A stretch of DNA of 64,000 nt, taken from positions 1 through 64,000 of the forward strand of contig NZ_CP048914.1 of the NCBI RefSeq assembly GCF_014023125.1, read 5' to 3'. Within the stretch, counting starts at the first letter, position 1. Each line of letters opens with the position of its first letter. The translations under genes and the position numbers were made by a program. The notes under the pieces were generated by a model. The model worked only from the letters and a program-made list of their open reading frames with translations. It searched no databases and was not told where the DNA came from. The stretch comes from Candidatus Xianfuyuplasma coldseepsis (GTDB taxonomy: Bacteria; Bacillota_I; Bacilli_A; Izemoplasmatales; Izemoplasmataceae). Shown here piece by piece: positions 1 to 8,549 of this stretch.

Positions 1-847
1 CACCCTGACCGATTCCGACAATTTCTACCAATGGTTTTAAGTTGTATTTATCTACCGCTTCTTCACTTGCAACCAACATGAAACTAGCGCCATCATTAAT
101 ACCTGATGCATTACCAGCTGTCACACTTCCGTCTTTTTTAAACGCTGGGCGTAAATGACCTAATTTTTCCAAGTTGGTGCGACGATTTGGATATTCGTCT
201 GTATCAAACAATATCGTTTCTCGTCGTAATTTCACTTCAACTGGGACAATTTCGTCTTTGAATTTTCCAGCATCTACTGCCGCAATGGCTTTTTCTTGTG
301 ATGCAATCGCAAATTGATCTTGTTGTTCTCGCGATAGTTTGTAAAGATCCACAATATTTTCTGCAGTAATCCCCATATGATAATTGTTAAACACATCCAT
401 AAGAGCATCATCAATCATGTGATCTTTCACTGTAAACTGTCCAAATTTCAAACCTGAACGTGCTTTATCTGGGATAATATAAGGTGCTTTACTCATCGAC
501 TCCGTTCCACCAGCAATAACAAGATGATGGAATCCAGCTTTTATACTGGTATACGCATTCATAATGGTTTTCATACCACTACCACACACCATATTCACCG
601 TGTAAGCTGGTACTTCCGCTGGGATTCCCGCATGAATCGATACTTGACGAGCAATTCCTTGTCCTAATCCAGCAGGAAGAATATTTCCCACAATAACCTC
701 ATCAAGATCATTAGCTGGAACCTTCGTCTCTTGTAAAATCGCTTTCACAACATCACTACCAAATTGTGCAGGATGAACGGTACTCAATGACCCCAAAAAG
801 CTTCCTATTGGTGTCCGTTTTGCTGAAACAATAAATACTTTACTCAT
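1..847 (-). CDS. thlA: Acetyl-CoA acetyltransferase (thiolase), 3' end outside window
   Basis: Translating the minus strand from the ATG at 847 gives an uninterrupted 282-residue thiolase reading frame that runs off the left edge; full-length thiolases are about 390 residues, so the C-terminal third is missing. It opens with the typical thiolase start (SKVFIVSAKRTPIGSF) and contains the nucleophilic cysteine motif (NMVCGSGM, near residue 88) and the downstream GGTESMS motif. The family condenses two acetyl-CoA to acetoacetyl-CoA or does the reverse thiolysis in the cytosol. A GGAGGA ribosome-binding site precedes the ATG. It is divergent from the TetR gene at 1038, and the shared intergenic region holds two candidate operators. 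With buk/ptb nearby it could serve butyrate metabolism, but the other genes of that pathway are not in the window. Confidence 0.93.
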   Translation of the reverse strand, partial: MSKVFIVSAKRTPIGSFLGSLSTVHPAQFGSDVVKAILQETKVPANDLDEVIVGNILPAGLGQGIARQVSIHAGIPAEVPAYTVNMVCGSGMKTIMNAYTSIKAGFHHLVIAGGTESMSKAPYIIPDKARSGLKFGQFTVKDHMIDDALMDVFNNYHMGITAENIVDLYKLSREQQDQFAIASQEKAIAAVDAGKFKDEIVPVEVKLRRETILFDTDEYPNRRTNLEKLGHLRPAFKKDGSVTAGNASGINDGASFMLVASEEAVDKYNLKPLVEIVGIGQG

Positions 848-940
848 GATTCTCCTCCGTTTTAAAAATTAGTTTAAATCCTTTTGTTTCTTGCTTTTTT
901 ATGTTTTATTCGTTATACTTATTGTGTTCTGTAGTTTCGT

Positions 941-981
941 ATTATGAAGATATATTCATAATATGAAGACCCATTCAGTAT
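941..981. promoter_or_regulatory. Tandem inverted repeats, candidate TetR operators
   Basis: A perfect inverted repeat, ATTATGAA-N6-TTCATAAT, lies at 941-962. A second, imperfect copy with the same 6-bp spacer (AATATGAA-N6-TTCAGTAT) lies at 960-981, 19 bp centre to centre. They sit between the divergent thiolase and TetR genes, where TetR-family regulators usually bind to control themselves and the neighbour. A weak cre-like sequence (12 of 14 consensus positions) follows at 988-1001. Binding is inferred from symmetry and position only. Confidence 0.5.
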
Positions 982-1037
982 TATAACATAAAGCGTTTTC
1001 ACTGTCAACGCCATTTCGATACTATAGGAGGTTTCTA

Positions 1038-1637
1038 ATGGAACCAGAAATTAAAATTCCGAGAACTCGTAACGGAAAAGCAACATTTCAACTGATCATT
1101 GATACAACGATTGATTTATTTTACAAACAAGGGTATTTTAATACAACGATAACAGATATCACACAGAAAGCTGGAATTGCTGCTGGTACTTTTTATTTGT
1201 ACTTTCCGAATAAATTGAGTTTGTATAAGTATATATTGATGGAATTTCAACACGAAATTCGTCAACAAATTGCCATCAAGGTTTCTGCAGTTGAAGGTCG
1301 TTTTGAAAAAGAGAAAGCTGGTATAAAAACCTTCATCCGCTACGCACTACAAAACCCTCATGCATACAACATCATTTGGGAATCACTCTATATTGACAAG
1401 CAACTATTTATCGATTACTACGATGGATTTGCAAAACGATACGAACGCGGTCTCAAACAGTCGATTAAAGACGGTGAAATGCACGACGTAAATACGGAAC
1501 TTGTCTCATACATATTTATGGGGGTCTCCAATTTTGTCGGTCTCAAAATTTTGCTTAATTTGGGGAATAATAATGATGATGTCGATGCGATTGTTGATGA
1601 AGTCATGGACATTATTCGAACGGGAATATTTAAGTAA
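1038..1637 (+). CDS. TetR/AcrR-family transcriptional regulator
   Basis: The 199-residue protein has an N-terminal TetR helix-turn-helix at about residues 20-67, with the family signature TDITQKAGIAAGTFYLYF followed by NK. The C-terminal ligand domain is divergent, so the effector cannot be read. The ATG at 1038 follows a strong TAGGAGG ribosome-binding site at 1025-1031. The gene is divergent from a thiolase gene, and the operators between them make local control of acyl-CoA metabolism the simplest inference; FadR-type TetR proteins that sense acyl-CoA are the known analogue. It ends just before a bidirectional terminator shared with the convergent c-di-GMP gene. Confidence 0.9.
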   Translation: MEPEIKIPRTRNGKATFQLIIDTTIDLFYKQGYFNTTITDITQKAGIAAGTFYLYFPNKLSLYKYILMEFQHEIRQQIAIKVSAVEGRFEKEKAGIKTFIRYALQNPHAYNIIWESLYIDKQLFIDYYDGFAKRYERGLKQSIKDGEMHDVNTELVSYIFMGVSNFVGLKILLNLGNNNDDVDAIVDEVMDIIRTGIFK

Positions 1638-1659
1638 TATTATATATAGAAAGAAAAAA

Positions 1660-1689
1660 AATAGACTATCCATTAAAGGATGGTCTATT
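1660..1689. terminator. Bidirectional intrinsic terminator
   Basis: A 12-bp stem (AATAGACTATCC / GGATGGTCTATT, one mismatch or wobble) with a 6-nt loop lies between the convergent tetR and GGDEF/HD-GYP genes. On the minus strand it is followed by eight T residues. The stop codon of the minus-strand gene (1666-1668) lies inside the stem. Confidence 0.8.
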
Positions 1690-4185
1690 TTCAAGTGCTA
1701 ATCGGTTTAAATCACCATCGTTTGCTAACTCGATGAACAATTCTACTAATCCGGGATCAAACTGTGTTCCAGCGTTCTTCTTCAGTTCAAAGACAGCTTG
1801 TTCTAATGATAACCCTTTTCGATAAGGACGATCAGTTGTCATTGCATCAAAAGCATCGGCAATACAGATGACTCGTCCTAAGAGGGGAATATTCTCCCCT
1901 TTGATTCCTCGAGGATAACCTTTTCCGTCGTAGCGTTCGTGATGACTAATGACTACTGGTACCGTATCAATCAGATTGGGGATGTGCTTGATGATATTAA
2001 TTGATTGAACCACATGACCTTTCATGATTTCATATTCTTCATCATTTAAGAACCCTGGTTTCGACAAGACACTTTCAGGAATTCCCACTTTTCCAATGTC
2101 ATGGAGTAATCCTGCATTGCGAACAATATCGATTTTATCTTCATTGACTCCCGCTTTGCGAGCCAATGCCTCTGATAAAACCGCAACATTATTGGAATGT
2201 CCATAGGTATAGTGGTCTTTCGCATCAATCGTTGCCGCAAGCGCATAAATACTACTAACAAATGCATCCTTAATCTTATCTTGAACCGATGCGTTTTGTT
2301 CACTAGGTTCATCCGTTGCATTGTAGGTAATCGTCTTATTTCGTCCGGATTGTTTCCCTTGTAGTACAGCATGATCAGCCTTGGTAATTAATTCTTCAAG
2401 AGTATCACCATCAATATCGTAATTGCTGATACCTACGGTAACGGTTAGAAACTCTCGAATATCGGCACTGAGTAAAAATTCATGTTCCACTGTGCTGCGA
2501 ATCCGCTCTGCTTGCACAAACACTTCTTCAGGAGATAAATTGGGGTACAGAACAACAAATTCTTCCCCGCCAAAACGAACCAATAACTCATTTTCTGTGG
2601 TCACGCTCTTGATGATTTGAGCAATCCGTTTTAAAGCAATATCACCACTTGCATGTCCGTATAAGTCATTGTATATTTTGAATTGGTCGATATCGATGAT
2701 TGCCAAACCAAAACTGGTGTATCTACGTTCTCGTATCCATAGATTCGCTATTTCTTGAAAATGACGATGATTGTGAAATTTAGTTAGTTCATCGGTGATG
2801 GATTGTAATTGCATCATTTCCATTGTTTTTGCGTTTTCAATAATGGCAGCGGCATTGTTAAGAATCGTTTCTAAAAATTCGGTTTCCTCCACGCTATATG
2901 GTGTATCATCAATTCGACTGGAGATGATAATCATCCCAAGTAAGGTATCCGAATAGCGTATCGGGGCAATAATTTCAGTGTTCAACCATTTTATCAATGC
3001 TTTTTCCGAATCCCACATCCCTTTAAACAAAACATGATTATCTAGGTGTGTTTTTAATAATATTCCCGATTCACGTAAAAACCACTTAATAACGGGATGG
3101 TTCAATTTGAAGATGATATTGGCTTTGTTATGGATCACTTTTGTCGACGATTGCAAGTAGTATTTATTTGTGTTTCGTAGTAACAGGTGGACTTCTTTCG
3201 CATCCAATGCTTCTTTGATTGCATGGATTAATGAATCGGTAATCGTATCAAGTTCTAGTGACGAATTGATCAGTTCACTAAACTGTTTTAAAACGATTTG
3301 ACGATCCACCGTTTTTCGATAGAATATGTGTTCAACCAATCGCAGTAATCCAATCCGAATCGGTTCCATTAGTAAGAATATTGGGACTAAAATCAAGACG
3401 ACAGTCGATACGTCAGTAACCCCGAAATTAATCGTAATAATATCATATGCAAAAATCACAATGACAGCATAGACTGTAAACAAAATGATGTTATAAACCG
3501 ACAGTGATAATCCGCGTTTGACAATCAAGTTAATTTCTAAGAACTTGTTACGGTAGATGGCATACGTAATCAATAAGGCATTAATGGTATTGAATAGAAT
3601 ATCAATTCCATACTTTCCAATTGTCTCATTGATGTTTAATGCCCCGCCTATAACGACCATGGCAAACCCAATTAAGACCAATCCAACTTTGCGCAAAGCA
3701 ACCTCGCGCAAATACACTTTTTTAACTAAGATTGCAAATCCTAAACCAGAGTAAAATAACCCGATAACAGCAACAAAATAAGCTCCCCACGTAATTTTAT
3801 AGACAAACTCATCGTTGATGTATTCCGCATAATAAATGATTTGATCGGTATAAGCTAAGACAATTTGAAAGACGATTAAAATATAACCAAGACGAATAAT
3901 AAATCGTTTATCTGTATCTTCGGAAATTACGTAACTAAATCGTAATAACAATACCGGCACACTGACAAATCCAATTTGGAGGAGTTTATTCCAAAAAAGA
4001 CTGTTCGGTGGGACATTGGTTTTCATGAGGAAGGATCCTAATGACCACACCATCATTGCGATTATATATAGCGAAAAAGCACGGGACATGCGCGTGCGAT
4101 TCGATGTTAAGATTAGTACCAAAATAATACCATATAACACAAATGATATTAATGGTATGATATTGTATTGCGTAAGTACAATCAT
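1666..4185 (-). CDS. Membrane c-di-GMP enzyme: TM sensor-GAF-GGDEF-HD-GYP
   Basis: The 839-residue protein has about nine N-terminal membrane segments (residues 1-290; the first seven resemble the 7TM sensor region of histidine kinases), a GAF-like domain (about 305-450), a GGDEF domain (about 455-625) and an HD-GYP domain (about 640-830). The cyclase motif is an intact GGEEF near residue 540. The phosphodiesterase part has LLHDIGK near 698 and HHERYDGKGYP near 758, so both making and breaking of cyclic di-GMP look possible. The start is set at the ATG at 4185: a GTG nine bases upstream is part of the GAGGTG ribosome-binding site. It is the last gene of a three-gene operon and ends inside a terminator hairpin. 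Which activity dominates cannot be told from sequence. Confidence 0.92.
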   Translation of the reverse strand: MIVLTQYNIIPLISFVLYGIILVLILTSNRTRMSRAFSLYIIAMMVWSLGSFLMKTNVPPNSLFWNKLLQIGFVSVPVLLLRFSYVISEDTDKRFIIRLGYILIVFQIVLAYTDQIIYYAEYINDEFVYKITWGAYFVAVIGLFYSGLGFAILVKKVYLREVALRKVGLVLIGFAMVVIGGALNINETIGKYGIDILFNTINALLITYAIYRNKFLEINLIVKRGLSLSVYNIILFTVYAVIVIFAYDIITINFGVTDVSTVVLILVPIFLLMEPIRIGLLRLVEHIFYRKTVDRQIVLKQFSELINSSLELDTITDSLIHAIKEALDAKEVHLLLRNTNKYYLQSSTKVIHNKANIIFKLNHPVIKWFLRESGILLKTHLDNHVLFKGMWDSEKALIKWLNTEIIAPIRYSDTLLGMIIISSRIDDTPYSVEETEFLETILNNAAAIIENAKTMEMMQLQSITDELTKFHNHRHFQEIANLWIRERRYTSFGLAIIDIDQFKIYNDLYGHASGDIALKRIAQIIKSVTTENELLVRFGGEEFVVLYPNLSPEEVFVQAERIRSTVEHEFLLSADIREFLTVTVGISNYDIDGDTLEELITKADHAVLQGKQSGRNKTITYNATDEPSEQNASVQDKIKDAFVSSIYALAATIDAKDHYTYGHSNNVAVLSEALARKAGVNEDKIDIVRNAGLLHDIGKVGIPESVLSKPGFLNDEEYEIMKGHVVQSINIIKHIPNLIDTVPVVISHHERYDGKGYPRGIKGENIPLLGRVICIADAFDAMTTDRPYRKGLSLEQAVFELKKNAGTQFDPGLVELFIELANDGDLNRLALENRPSFNG

Positions 4186-4209
4186 CTGACCCACCTCATA
4201 TGATCTTCC

Positions 4210-5769
4210 TTATCCAAGTAGTGTGGACAATTCTTCCTTAGTTGGATTAATGTGTGAAATTGTCGTTCCTTGTTGTTCTTTATAACGATCAAATGCTCCA
4301 GTTTCAATTTGTTCGATTAATAAGGGATCGTATCCAAGCATCACATGGACATCGCGATAATCGGAATCTAGTCGCATAAGTTTTTCATTGATTTTTTCCT
4401 GCATAGTTTTTACATCTATTGTATTGTTCTCAATGTATAGTTTGATATAGGGTTGGTTTTCGCCATATTCCTTACAAGCGGTCCAGTGTTTCACGGGAAG
4501 CTCGGATAATTTAATGGCATCCCCCAGTATTTGCTTCGTGATTCGGGTAAAACCAGCGAGATCGATAATATTATTGACGCGATCAAGATATTTCACTTGC
4601 GGTAATCGAATACGATCCTCTGTATTCTCCAATCCAATGCAGCGTAACACATCACCGATGCGATAACGAACAAACGCACCACCACGTAATTTGGTAATAA
4701 CCAACTCATAGACCTGTCCCTCTTGTATTTCGTTGAGTAAGACCGTTCGTGGCTGATATCCAACTTGTTCTTGTTCTTTTTTCATCTCATCCTCAGGAAT
4801 AAACTCCAAAAAATTTACATCTGGGAAGAACGTTAACCCATTGCGACTCCATGTTTCCGTTGCAACCCCAGCACTCTCGGTACCACCGAAAATTTCAAGA
4901 GGGGTTGTCCCATACAAATATTCAATTTGACTCTTGTATGTATCGGAATCTGTACCACCACATACAATCCCTTTAAACTCAAATAAATCTTTTGGTAATA
5001 ACGGTTGCTTCTTGATGTTTTTCTTCCACCATGCTCGGATTAATTTGATCGCTTGTTTCGGATTACTAGGCATGATGAATCCACCTTCATGACTTGTCCC
5101 GTTAGCAAACGATTCCCCCATTTTCACCAAGACACTCGAGACCCCATAAAACAGATCTGCACCCTTTTTAATCGCCAACTTAAAGCCAACGACATTCCGT
5201 TCCTTAAAACCGAGTTTTTCCGCTTGATTCGTATCGGGTAAATACTCAAAATCGACTTCATGTTTTAAAATGTATGGCGCATAACCTGTTAAATATGGTC
5301 GTGGTGCCATACCATACAAAAATTTATCATAATTTCGCAAGGTGAAATGTCCTCGACCTTTTGATGTGGACAAGATCAATGTTGCCATAAACATTTTTGT
5401 ATTTTCCTCTACCATGCTTCGTGAATAGGGTGCTAATTTTATCGAATTCGACCCACCCTTCCAAGTTGTTTGAACCCAATGTAATGGTTCACTCGGAAGG
5501 TCTTCACTTCTCTTATTCAACAATGTGTCCGCATAATCATCATACGTCGTTAATGGGACATAATTGCGAAATTCTTGGACAGTTTTTATGCTGCGACGTC
5601 CAAGCAACTTCTTACCTAGCGTTGATTTTTTTAACAGATCGATTTGCTCTAATAAAAGCCTATTTTGAATTTCCATAAACTCATCGATCGATAAGTCCAA
5701 AAATCCTAAATAAGCTTTCCAGATCCGTTCGTAGTCTTGATCTCGAAGTAAATCACGCAGTGTTTTCAT
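4210..5769 (-). CDS. GH3 auxin-responsive-promoter family protein (acyl-adenylating)
   Basis: The 519-residue protein matches the bacterial GH3 family, members of the ANL adenylating superfamily related to plant acyl-acid amido synthetases. Recognisable parts are the ATP-binding stretch around FGGTESAGVATETW, the FVRYRIGDVLRC segment and a small C-terminal domain starting near LAGFTRITKQILGDAI. Plant GH3 enzymes adenylate a carboxylic acid and conjugate it to an amino acid; the bacterial substrate is unknown. The ATG at 5769 overlaps the stop of the upstream methyltransferase gene as ATGA and follows a GGAGGAAAG site; a TTG 12 bases upstream lies in that site and is rejected. The adjacent c-di-GMP gene begins 24 bp downstream, so the genes are probably co-transcribed. 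Confidence 0.85.
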   Translation of the reverse strand: MKTLRDLLRDQDYERIWKAYLGFLDLSIDEFMEIQNRLLLEQIDLLKKSTLGKKLLGRRSIKTVQEFRNYVPLTTYDDYADTLLNKRSEDLPSEPLHWVQTTWKGGSNSIKLAPYSRSMVEENTKMFMATLILSTSKGRGHFTLRNYDKFLYGMAPRPYLTGYAPYILKHEVDFEYLPDTNQAEKLGFKERNVVGFKLAIKKGADLFYGVSSVLVKMGESFANGTSHEGGFIMPSNPKQAIKLIRAWWKKNIKKQPLLPKDLFEFKGIVCGGTDSDTYKSQIEYLYGTTPLEIFGGTESAGVATETWSRNGLTFFPDVNFLEFIPEDEMKKEQEQVGYQPRTVLLNEIQEGQVYELVITKLRGGAFVRYRIGDVLRCIGLENTEDRIRLPQVKYLDRVNNIIDLAGFTRITKQILGDAIKLSELPVKHWTACKEYGENQPYIKLYIENNTIDVKTMQEKINEKLMRLDSDYRDVHVMLGYDPLLIEQIETGAFDRYKEQQGTTISHINPTKEELSTLLG

Positions 5770-6332
5770 TCTTTCCTCCAAATCGTAGATGTCATAAATT
5801 TTCGTAAGCTTTGAATGTTGGGAATTACCATCGGTGTTGTTAATGTGTATCGATCATATTCTTGAAAAATCTTCCGTAAGACGATTCGTTCTTGAAACAT
5901 GATGTATAAAGTGTTGACAAATGTCCACACAAACGCCGTAATCAAAAGTTCCGTGTTCATGAAGACTATACTGAGAAAGAAATACAGTAAGAATAACCAG
6001 ATTACACCCGGATGCCGTACCAGGGAATACGTTCCGTCCGTAACGAGTTCATGATGCGCTACTTTCTTGTATGTTTTAATGCCAACTTCAATGAAAACGG
6101 AGTAAATCAGTAATCCAAAAAACACTACGGACAATCCAAACGCGACAATTCGCGCCCCACTTGATACCAAAAACGATGGTGCTAAGTATGCCATTTGAAC
6201 GGTACTCCACACCATTAAAGAAATTCCAATCACGATGAACACATACTTCACAAAACTCCATTTTTTCATGGATGAAATGTCAAATAACAGAAAACTGACA
6301 AAACCAATCATACCGATAACCATGTAAACCAT
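5766..6332 (-). CDS. ICMT/phospholipid-methyltransferase-like membrane protein
   Basis: The 188-residue protein has about five hydrophobic segments. In its C-terminal half it carries the isoprenylcysteine carboxyl methyltransferase/PEMT-type signature: a DGTYSLVRHPG motif followed by a long membrane helix and a late conserved segment (EYDRYTLTTPMVIP). Family members are SAM-dependent methyltransferases of membrane lipids or prenylated products, but the bacterial substrate here is unknown. It is the first gene of an operon with the GH3 enzyme (ATGA overlap) and the GGDEF/HD-GYP protein. The ATG at 6332 follows GAGGTGAGT. A role in methylating a lipid-like or small hydrophobic product together with GH3 is conjecture. 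Confidence 0.75.
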   Translation of the reverse strand: MVYMVIGMIGFVSFLLFDISSMKKWSFVKYVFIVIGISLMVWSTVQMAYLAPSFLVSSGARIVAFGLSVVFFGLLIYSVFIEVGIKTYKKVAHHELVTDGTYSLVRHPGVIWLFLLYFFLSIVFMNTELLITAFVWTFVNTLYIMFQERIVLRKIFQEYDRYTLTTPMVIPNIQSLRKFMTSTIWRKE

Positions 6333-6390
6333 ATACTCACCTCATTATACTTACGTAGTATTATAATAATATATATATATTATTTCGAAA

Positions 6391-6404
6391 GGTCATATAT
6401 GACC
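6391..6404. promoter_or_regulatory. Perfect 14-bp palindrome upstream of the ICMT-GH3 operon
   Basis: GGTCATATATGACC is fully symmetric and lies 59 bp upstream of the ICMT start, near TATAAT-like sequences on the minus strand. It sits in the 237-bp region shared with the divergent buk promoter. It is a candidate operator; no binding protein can be named. Confidence 0.35.
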
Positions 6405-6502
6405 CATTTGTGATACAATGGTAGTAGTTTAGCAGTTTAAATTGTTTAATTATCCCTAATTTAAGCCGTTAATAAGGTGTTCTAATTTTCTTATTTGAAT
6501 GG

Positions 6503-6531
6503 TTGTAGTGTAAACGCTATCATGTTATAAT
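6503..6531 (+). promoter_or_regulatory. Sigma-A-type promoter of buk-ptb-pckA
   Basis: TTGTAG (6503-6508), a 17-bp spacer and TATAAT (6526-6531) lie 39 bp upstream of the buk start codon. The spacer contains a consensus cre site, annotated separately. Confidence 0.7.
6509..6522. promoter_or_regulatory. Consensus CcpA-binding (cre) site in the buk promoter
   Basis: TGTAAACGCTATCA matches every position of the cre consensus TGWAANCGNTNWCA. It fills most of the spacer between the -35 and -10 boxes, so bound CcpA would block RNA polymerase. This predicts carbon-catabolite repression of the operon. No ccpA gene lies in the window. Confidence 0.65.
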
Positions 6532-6569
6532 GTAGTCGTGTTTTAAATACCACATCAAGGAGGATTCAT

Positions 6570-7637
6570 ATGCATCGCATCTTAGCCATAAACCCCGGTA
6601 GTACATCTACCAAAATTACGATCTATGAAGACGAACAATTACAATATAAAAACAGTATAAAACACCCTGCGGAAGAACTCCAAAAATTTCCGCATGTATA
6701 CGACCAGTTTTCTTATCGCAAGCAAACCATACTCGATGCTATCGCCGATTCACCATACACCCTAGATCAAATGGATGCAATTGTCGGGCGAGGCGGTATG
6801 TTAAAGCCTATTGAAGGCGGTACTTATACGGTAAACAATGCGATGATCGAATACATGAAACAAGCTCCACGTGGAGAACATGCCAGTAATCTAGGTTGTG
6901 TAATCGCCAAAGATTTAGCAGCACAAATCAACGTTCCTGCCTACATCGTCGATCCAGTTGCGGTAGATGAAATGGACGATATCGCCCGTTATACTGGGAT
7001 GCCTCAAATTAAACGACAAAGTTTATTCCACGCCCTCAATCAAAAAGCCGTTGCCTTAAAAGCTTCTGATGATCTGGGAATTCCCTATCAAAAAGCACGC
7101 TTAATTGTCGCCCATCTCGGTGGTGGAATCAGCGTTGGTGTTCATAAAAACGGTCGTGTCATTGATGTCAACAATGCCCTCGATGGCGACGGTCCGATGT
7201 CCCCTGAACGCAGTGGTAGTGTTCCGCTTGGTCCACTGTATAAAATGGCATTTTCTGGGGACTATACACTGGCTGAAATCAAACGGATGAATTACGGTAA
7301 TGGTGGACTTTTAGCCTACCTTGGTACCAATGATGGTTTTACCATCAGTAAACGGATTGAAGCCGGGGATGAAGAGGCCAAATTCTTAGTCGAAGTCATG
7401 TGTTACCAAATCGCTAAAGAAATCGGAAGTTGTGCCACTGTATTAGAGGGTCAGATTGATGCAATCGTACTGACTGGAGGACTTGCGAAAGATCCCTTTA
7501 TTGTCGAAGAAATTTCAAAACGAGTTCGGTTTCTAGGAACTATACTACTCTTCCCCGGTGAGGATGAAATGGAAGCACTAACGTATGGTGCCCTTCGTGT
7601 TCTACGAGGGTTGGAACTACCGAAAACTTATTTGTAG
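6570..7637 (+). CDS. buk: Butyrate kinase
   Basis: The 355-residue protein has the usual length of butyrate kinase in the acetate/butyrate kinase (ASKHA) family. It starts with the phosphate-binding LAINPGSTSTK loop and has the GRGG, HLGGGIS and GPMSPERSG motifs and a C-terminal LTGGLA loop. It interconverts butyryl phosphate plus ADP with butyrate plus ATP in the cytosol; related branched-chain acids are often also used. It begins an operon with ptb (12-bp gap) and pckA. The gene order buk-ptb is the reverse of the ptb-buk order known from clostridia. A strong AAGGAGG site precedes the ATG. The promoter carries a consensus cre site. Confidence 0.95.
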   Translation: MHRILAINPGSTSTKITIYEDEQLQYKNSIKHPAEELQKFPHVYDQFSYRKQTILDAIADSPYTLDQMDAIVGRGGMLKPIEGGTYTVNNAMIEYMKQAPRGEHASNLGCVIAKDLAAQINVPAYIVDPVAVDEMDDIARYTGMPQIKRQSLFHALNQKAVALKASDDLGIPYQKARLIVAHLGGGISVGVHKNGRVIDVNNALDGDGPMSPERSGSVPLGPLYKMAFSGDYTLAEIKRMNYGNGGLLAYLGTNDGFTISKRIEAGDEEAKFLVEVMCYQIAKEIGSCATVLEGQIDAIVLTGGLAKDPFIVEEISKRVRFLGTILLFPGEDEMEALTYGALRVLRGLELPKTYL

Positions 7638-7649
7638 GAGGATATTGAT

Positions 7650-8549
7650 ATGATTCACACTATGCATGCTTTGGTTGAACAAGCTAAAACCAATACACCA
7701 CCGACATTAGTTGTCGCGTGTGCGGCCGATGAACACGTACTTACGGCGGTCCATAAAGCAGCTGAATTATCGATTGTCACACCGATACTCATCGGTGACA
7801 AAGAAGCAATTCAGTCATTATTACAATCGATGGACATTACCAATCACTATGACATTATTGATGAAGGTGATGACAAGGCAGCCTGTGAAAAAGCGGTACG
7901 ACTGGTCCATGATCATCCACATTATGTGCTAATGAAAGGACTCGTCGCAACGAGTACCATTCTTCGAGCTGCATTGGATAAAGAGTTCGGCCTCCGTACG
8001 CGTAATCGGATATCGCATGTATCCCTTATCGAAGTTCCAGATTATCCTAAACTTCTGATGATGAGTGATGGGGCTATGAATATTGCGCCGACCCTGGATG
8101 AGAAACGACAAATCATTGAAAACGCAGTCGGGATCGCACATGCAATTGGATTGGAACAACCTCATGTTGGTATCATCGGTGCAGTTGAAAAGGTCAATCC
8201 CCAAATGAACGCGACTTTGGACGCTGAAAAACTCGTTCAAATGAATCAAGAAGGAACCATCAAAAACTGTATTGTTGGCGGTCCATTTGCAATCGACAAC
8301 GCCGTTAATAAAGAAGCTGCTCTTCACAAAGGAATCACTGATCCTATTGCTGGAGAGGTTGATATACTAATCATGCCTCGTATCGAAGCTGGAAATGTTT
8401 TTTACAAAACATTGATGTTTTTAGGAAAAGCTAAAAGTGCTAGTGTTATCGCTGGAGCAACACATCCTATTGTGTTGACCAGTCGTGCAGATTCTGCAGA
8501 AAGTAAATTGTATTCCATCGCCTTGGCAGCATTGGTGGTGACCCACTAA
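7650..8549 (+). CDS. ptb: Phosphate butyryltransferase
   Basis: The 299-residue protein belongs to the phosphate acetyl/butyryltransferase family and has the length expected for Ptb. Family landmarks include the VLMKGLVAT segment, SHVSLIEVP, the MMSDGAMNIAPTLDEK stretch and the LIMPRIEAGNVFYK segment. It exchanges CoA and phosphate between butyryl-CoA and butyryl phosphate and so works directly with Buk. The stop overlaps the start of pckA by one base (TAATG), indicating translational coupling. Preference for butyryl over other short acyl groups is inferred from the pairing with buk. Confidence 0.94.
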   Translation: MIHTMHALVEQAKTNTPPTLVVACAADEHVLTAVHKAAELSIVTPILIGDKEAIQSLLQSMDITNHYDIIDEGDDKAACEKAVRLVHDHPHYVLMKGLVATSTILRAALDKEFGLRTRNRISHVSLIEVPDYPKLLMMSDGAMNIAPTLDEKRQIIENAVGIAHAIGLEQPHVGIIGAVEKVNPQMNATLDAEKLVQMNQEGTIKNCIVGGPFAIDNAVNKEAALHKGITDPIAGEVDILIMPRIEAGNVFYKTLMFLGKAKSASVIAGATHPIVLTSRADSAESKLYSIALAALVVTH

